Program-made: the position numbers and the translations under genes | Part shown: one piece after another, positions 14,121-16,455 of the stretch | Layout: each line of letters begins with the position of its first letter | Position numbering within the stretch: position 1 is the first letter of the stretch | Assembly (NCBI GenBank): GCA_946479335.1 | Contig: CAMLFP010000084.1 | Span: 1-16,455, forward strand | From: an uncultured Archangium sp. | GTDB lineage: Bacteria; Myxococcota; Myxococcia; Myxococcales; Myxococcaceae | DNA: 16,455 nt | Direction: 5' to 3' | Notes under the pieces: model-generated | Seen by the model: only the letters and a program-made list of their open reading frames with translations | Database searches by the model: none | Told to the model about the DNA's origin: nothing

Positions 14121-14153
14121 AGCCGAAGCCACCGGTTGGTGGCGCTTCAGGCT
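14121..14153. terminator. Second hairpin at the convergent end of FYDLN and the 35-codon gene
   Basis: AGCC-GAAGC-CACC (14121-14133) pairs with GGTG-GCTTC-GGCT (14138-14153, small bulges) around loop GGTT. It sits between two convergent coding regions and ends exactly at the stop of the reverse 35-codon frame, as expected for a bidirectional terminator. No T-run is present on either strand. Confidence 0.45.
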
Positions 14154-14260
14154 CACGCCGCCAACTGGCGGATGACTTTGACGATCTGCTCCCAGCCGGG
14201 CTCTCCGAGCGCCTGCTCTCCCGACGGCTTCGGCGTGGGTTTCGTTTTGCTGCGTCCCAT
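14153..14260 (-). CDS. Small basic peptide (35 aa), unknown
   Basis: The 35-codon reverse-strand frame starts at ATG 14260, directly after AAGGGAGGAACC, a near-ideal Shine-Dalgarno with its GGAGG 4 bases from the start. The peptide reads MGRSKTKPTPKPSGEQALGE, then PGWEQIVKVIRQLAA. The first half is basic and Pro-rich (probably disordered), and the second is a short amphipathic helix. A longer in-frame opening from 14404 exists, but its N-terminal part has no ribosome site and random composition. No family is recognised, and no toxin or signal peptide pattern is seen. It lies convergent to the FYDLN gene, and its stop falls in a hairpin. The call rests on the ribosome binding site and the terminator-like context. 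Confidence 0.6.
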   Translation of the reverse strand: MGRSKTKPTPKPSGEQALGEPGWEQIVKVIRQLAA

Positions 14261-14377
14261 GGTTCCTCCCTTCGTGCGGGCGGTACAGCAAGCCGCTTGC
14301 CAGCCTGAAACGGCCGTGCAGGGCGTTTGATTTCTTCGCGGTTTTTGCGCGCGGCTTCTGGCTGCGATGAGCGCTCG

Positions 14378-14397
14378 CCCTGACATCGGCGTCAGGG
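14378..14397. repeat. Inverted repeat upstream of the zinc-ribbon operon
   Basis: CCCTGAC (14378-14384) and GTCAGGG (14391-14397) form a perfect 7-bp inverted repeat with a 6-base spacer, about 77 bases before the next gene. It could be an operator or a leader hairpin. Confidence 0.45.
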
Positions 14398-14460
14398 GGC
14401 CCACGTTAAGTCATGGACTCGCCAGCAAACTTTCGGCTATTGGCGCATTCGTCTTTCACC

Positions 14461-14466
14461 GGAGGA
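14461..14466 (+). promoter_or_regulatory. Shine-Dalgarno deciding a TTG start
   Basis: GGAGGA ends 7 bases before TTG at 14474. No ATG or GTG is suitably placed, so this site fixes the TTG start of the zinc-ribbon coiled-coil gene. Confidence 0.8.
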
Positions 14467-14473
14467 ATACTGC

Positions 14474-15202
14474 TTGCGGGACAAACTGTTGGCCCTCGCA
14501 GCGCTGCAGAAAGTCGATCTCGACATCGCGGCGCTGAAGAAAAATGCCGAGGGGTACCCTCGCGAGATGGCCGAGCTTGAGAAACAGCTCGGCGCAGCAA
14601 AAGCAGCAGTCGACGCAGAACGTTCCAAGCTGGAGCAGCTCGAATCCCAGAAGCGCTCGCTGGAAGAAACCATCGCCGAAGACAAGGACAAGGTTCGCAA
14701 GTGGGAGGCCCGGCTCGCCGAGCAGCGCTCCACCCGCGAGTACTCCGCGTTGGCGCGTGAAATCGACATCGCCAAGAAGGGCCAGCAGACGGCGTCGGAA
14801 GACGCGCAGGAGCTGGGCCGCCAGGCCACCGTGCAGCGCGAGTTGCTGCGAGGCAGGGAGAACGAGTTCACGACGCAGACCAAGTCGCTCATCGAGAAGA
14901 TCGACGTCCTCAAGGGCAAGCTGGCGGAGGTCGAGGCGCAGGTGAAGGCCATCGACGCGAAGCGCAGCGAGGCCGCGAAGACGGTCGATGAGCGCCTGCT
15001 GCGTCAGTACGACGTCATCCGCAAGAAGCGCCTCCCCGCGCTGGTGCCGGTGAACGCGCCGGGCACGTGCAGCGGTTGCCGCATGAACATCCCCGCGCAG
15101 CGCTTCAACACGCTGGTCGCCTCGCGCGGCATCGACACCTGCCCCGCGTGCTCGCGCATGATCTACGCGGCGGAGGTGCTGGAAGCGCCACCGGCGAAGT
15201 AA
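14474..15202 (+). CDS. C4-type zinc-ribbon coiled-coil protein (zf-RING_7 / CT398-like family)
   Basis: A 242-residue protein with a TTG start backed by GGAGGA 7 bases upstream. Residues about 1-180 are a long coiled coil (LLALAALQKVDLDIAALK, then Glu/Lys/Leu heptads). The C-terminal zinc ribbon is CSGCRMNIP (C199, C202) and CPACSRMIY (C223, C226). The family is widespread, soluble and of uncertain role; the structure suggests a hairpin-shaped nucleic-acid or protein-binding rod. The gene is followed 15 bp later by an RNase HI-type gene. The same pairing (zinc-ribbon protein next to RNase H) is known in mycobacteria (Rv2229c and Rv2228c), hinting at a shared RNA/DNA-hybrid function. Confidence 0.92.
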   Translation: MRDKLLALAALQKVDLDIAALKKNAEGYPREMAELEKQLGAAKAAVDAERSKLEQLESQKRSLEETIAEDKDKVRKWEARLAEQRSTREYSALAREIDIAKKGQQTASEDAQELGRQATVQRELLRGRENEFTTQTKSLIEKIDVLKGKLAEVEAQVKAIDAKRSEAAKTVDERLLRQYDVIRKKRLPALVPVNAPGTCSGCRMNIPAQRFNTLVASRGIDTCPACSRMIYAAEVLEAPPAK

Positions 15203-15217
15203 CGTCTCTCCGGCTGC

Positions 15218-15823
15218 ATGGTGACGAAGAGTTCCAAAGCGCTGACGGGGAAGGCGTTGCAGTTGGCGGTGCTGCGCTTCATCGCGCGCGAAGAGCCGCT
15301 CGGCGCGACGTTGTCGGCCTTCCCGCAGCTCGACCGCGTGAAGCTGCAGCGCGCCCTGGAGCGCGCCGCCTCCGCGCTCGAAGGCAACGGCATCGACCTG
15401 GAGCCCGCGGGCCCGGCGTACCTGCGGTTGCGCCTCTATTCAGACGGCGCGGCGCGCGGCAACCCGGGGCTGGCCGGCGCGGGCGCGGTGCTGGTGGAGC
15501 CCTCGGGGCAGGTGGTCGACAAGCTCGGCAAGTTCCTCGGGCGGCAGACCAACAACTACGCCGAGTACATGGGCCTGTTGATGGGCCTCAAGCGCGCGCG
15601 TGAGTTGGGCGTGCGCGAGGTCGAGGTGTTCGCCGACTCCGAGTTGATGATTCGCCAGCTCGGCGGGCGCTACCAGGTGAAGTCGCCGTCGCTGCGGCCG
15701 CTGTACCTCGAGACGTTGCAGGTGCTGAACGACTTCGAGCGCGTGAAGCTGGTGCACGTGCCGCGCGAGATGAACCGCGCCGCCGATGAGATGAGCAACC
15801 GCGCCATCGACGAGCGCATGTGA
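15218..15823 (+). CDS. RNase HI-family ribonuclease with N-terminal extension
   Basis: A 201-residue protein. The RNase H fold occupies about 68-201, with its four acidic catalytic positions: Asp76 in YSDGAARGNPG, Glu116 in NNYAEY, Asp140 in FADSELMI and Asp190 in NRAADEMSN. This is the short RNase HI subtype that cleaves RNA in RNA/DNA hybrids in the cytoplasm. Residues 1-66 form an extra helical region (ALQLAVLRFIAREEP) of unknown use, different from the typical hybrid-binding HBD domain. No C-terminal phosphatase domain is present, unlike the mycobacterial relative. The gene follows the zinc-ribbon gene by 15 bp, and its stop overlaps the next start (GTGA), so it sits in the middle of an operon. 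The symbol is left blank because another rnhA may exist. Confidence 0.92.
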   Translation: MVTKSSKALTGKALQLAVLRFIAREEPLGATLSAFPQLDRVKLQRALERAASALEGNGIDLEPAGPAYLRLRLYSDGAARGNPGLAGAGAVLVEPSGQVVDKLGKFLGRQTNNYAEYMGLLMGLKRARELGVREVEVFADSELMIRQLGGRYQVKSPSLRPLYLETLQVLNDFERVKLVHVPREMNRAADEMSNRAIDERM

Positions 15824-16434
15824 AGCCCACCGCGCCGACGCTGGAGCTTTCGAGCGTGCAGGCGTGGGCCGCGTGGCTCCGTGAGCATCACGCGAGCTCT
15901 GCCGCGGTCTTCCTGCGCATCGAGAAGCAGAACGCCAGCACGCTGACCTACGCGAGCGCGTTGGAGGTGGCGCTCGTCTGGGGGTGGATCGACGGGCAGA
16001 AGGCGGCGCTCGATGACACCGCGTGGCTGCAGCGCTTCTCGCGGAGGACCGCGAAGAGCCCGTGGTCGAAGGTGAACCGCGCGAAGGCCGAGGCACTGAT
16101 GGCGAGCGGCCAGATGCAGCCGGCGGGCCTGGCGGAGGTGCAGCGCGCGAAGGCCGATGGCCGGTGGGAGCGCGCGTACGACGGCGCGAAGACCGCGACC
16201 GTGCCGGATGACCTCGCGGCGGCGCTGGCGAAGAAGCCGCGCGCGCGGGCGTTCTTCGACGCGCTCGACTCGGCGAACCGCTTCGCGATTCTCTACCGGG
16301 TCACCACCGCGAAGCGCGCCGAGACGCGCACCGAGCGCATCGAGAAGTTCGTCGCGATGTGCGCCGCGGGGCAGACGCTGTTCCCGCCGAAGAAGGCGAG
16401 GAAGAAGCCCGCAGTTCGCTCAACAGGGCGGTGA
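15820..16434 (+). CDS. YdeI/OmpD-associated (OmdA) family protein
   Basis: A 204-residue protein with a GTG start overlapping the RNase H stop by 4 bases. The N-terminal part has the YdeI-family pattern: VQAWAAWLREHHASS, then TLTYASALEVALVWGWIDGQ (41-60), followed by RFSRRTAKSPWSKVNRAKAE (72-91). The C-terminal region (about 128-180, PDDLAAALAKKPRARAFFDAL and the R-IEKFV segment) matches the OmdA domain. Members have been linked to bacteriocin or antimicrobial-peptide resistance in enterics, but the biochemical activity is unknown. The Lys/Arg/Pro-rich last 15 residues may be a flexible tail. It is probably co-transcribed with the two upstream genes. Confidence 0.88.
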   Translation: MKPTAPTLELSSVQAWAAWLREHHASSAAVFLRIEKQNASTLTYASALEVALVWGWIDGQKAALDDTAWLQRFSRRTAKSPWSKVNRAKAEALMASGQMQPAGLAEVQRAKADGRWERAYDGAKTATVPDDLAAALAKKPRARAFFDALDSANRFAILYRVTTAKRAETRTERIEKFVAMCAAGQTLFPPKKARKKPAVRSTGR

Positions 16435-16455
16435 CGGCGATGGCAGGCGAGCGCT

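Noticed and set aside
15203..15217. RNase P RNA gene, often near zinc-ribbon/RNase H pairs
   Set aside because: No RNase P RNA signature was found here or elsewhere in the window, and the gap is only 15 bp.
16431..16455. Possible next gene starting GTG at 16431 or ATG at 16440
   Set aside because: Only eight codons are visible before the window ends, too few to support a call, though the GTGA overlap fits this operon.

Overview
The window is high-GC, densely packed DNA that looks like a myxobacterium (Myxococcota, probably suborder Cystobacterineae). The strongest lineage clues are a DUF2378 protein (a family expanded in Myxococcus-type genomes), an AgmX/GltJ-like zinc ribbon-GYF-TM protein with an AgmX/PglI-type C-terminal domain, and strong G/C bias at third codon positions. 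No rRNA, tRNA, CRISPR array, insertion sequence or phage gene was seen. This is ordinary chromosome holding several unusual proteins.

Layout. (1) 1-2566: a partial histone-deacetylase-like gene (reverse strand, running off the left edge) divergent from a long methyl-accepting chemotaxis protein with mirrored 28-residue repeats. (2) 2567-5702: a lipoprotein and an M50-type membrane metalloprotease on the reverse strand, divergent from an MFS transporter. (3) 5778-10026: a tight forward cluster of an exported, extremely charged helical protein, tatB, a tatC with a large extra domain in its second periplasmic loop, and a two-TM RCK (TrkA-N) protein whose gene overlaps tatC. (4) 10037-10946: the DUF2378 gene, divergent from a 59-codon membrane-peptide gene with a strong ribosome binding site. 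(5) 11216-13737: a reverse-strand operon, read from right to left, of the AgmX/GltJ-like protein, two EutN/CcmL-type microcompartment vertex proteins and a class II aldolase. (6) 13814-16434: a FYDLN-type acidic zinc-ribbon protein, a convergent 35-codon peptide gene, then a forward operon of C4 zinc-ribbon coiled-coil protein, RNase HI-type protein and YdeI/OmdA-family protein.

The best candidate for an undescribed system is region 5. It has two microcompartment pentamer genes and an aldolase, but no hexameric shell gene in the window, and it sits directly behind a membrane protein with motility-adapter architecture. The aldolase lacks the usual third zinc-binding histidine. The second strongest candidate is the TatC with about 150 extra periplasmic residues.

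All functions are read from sequence motifs by eye. No database search was run.
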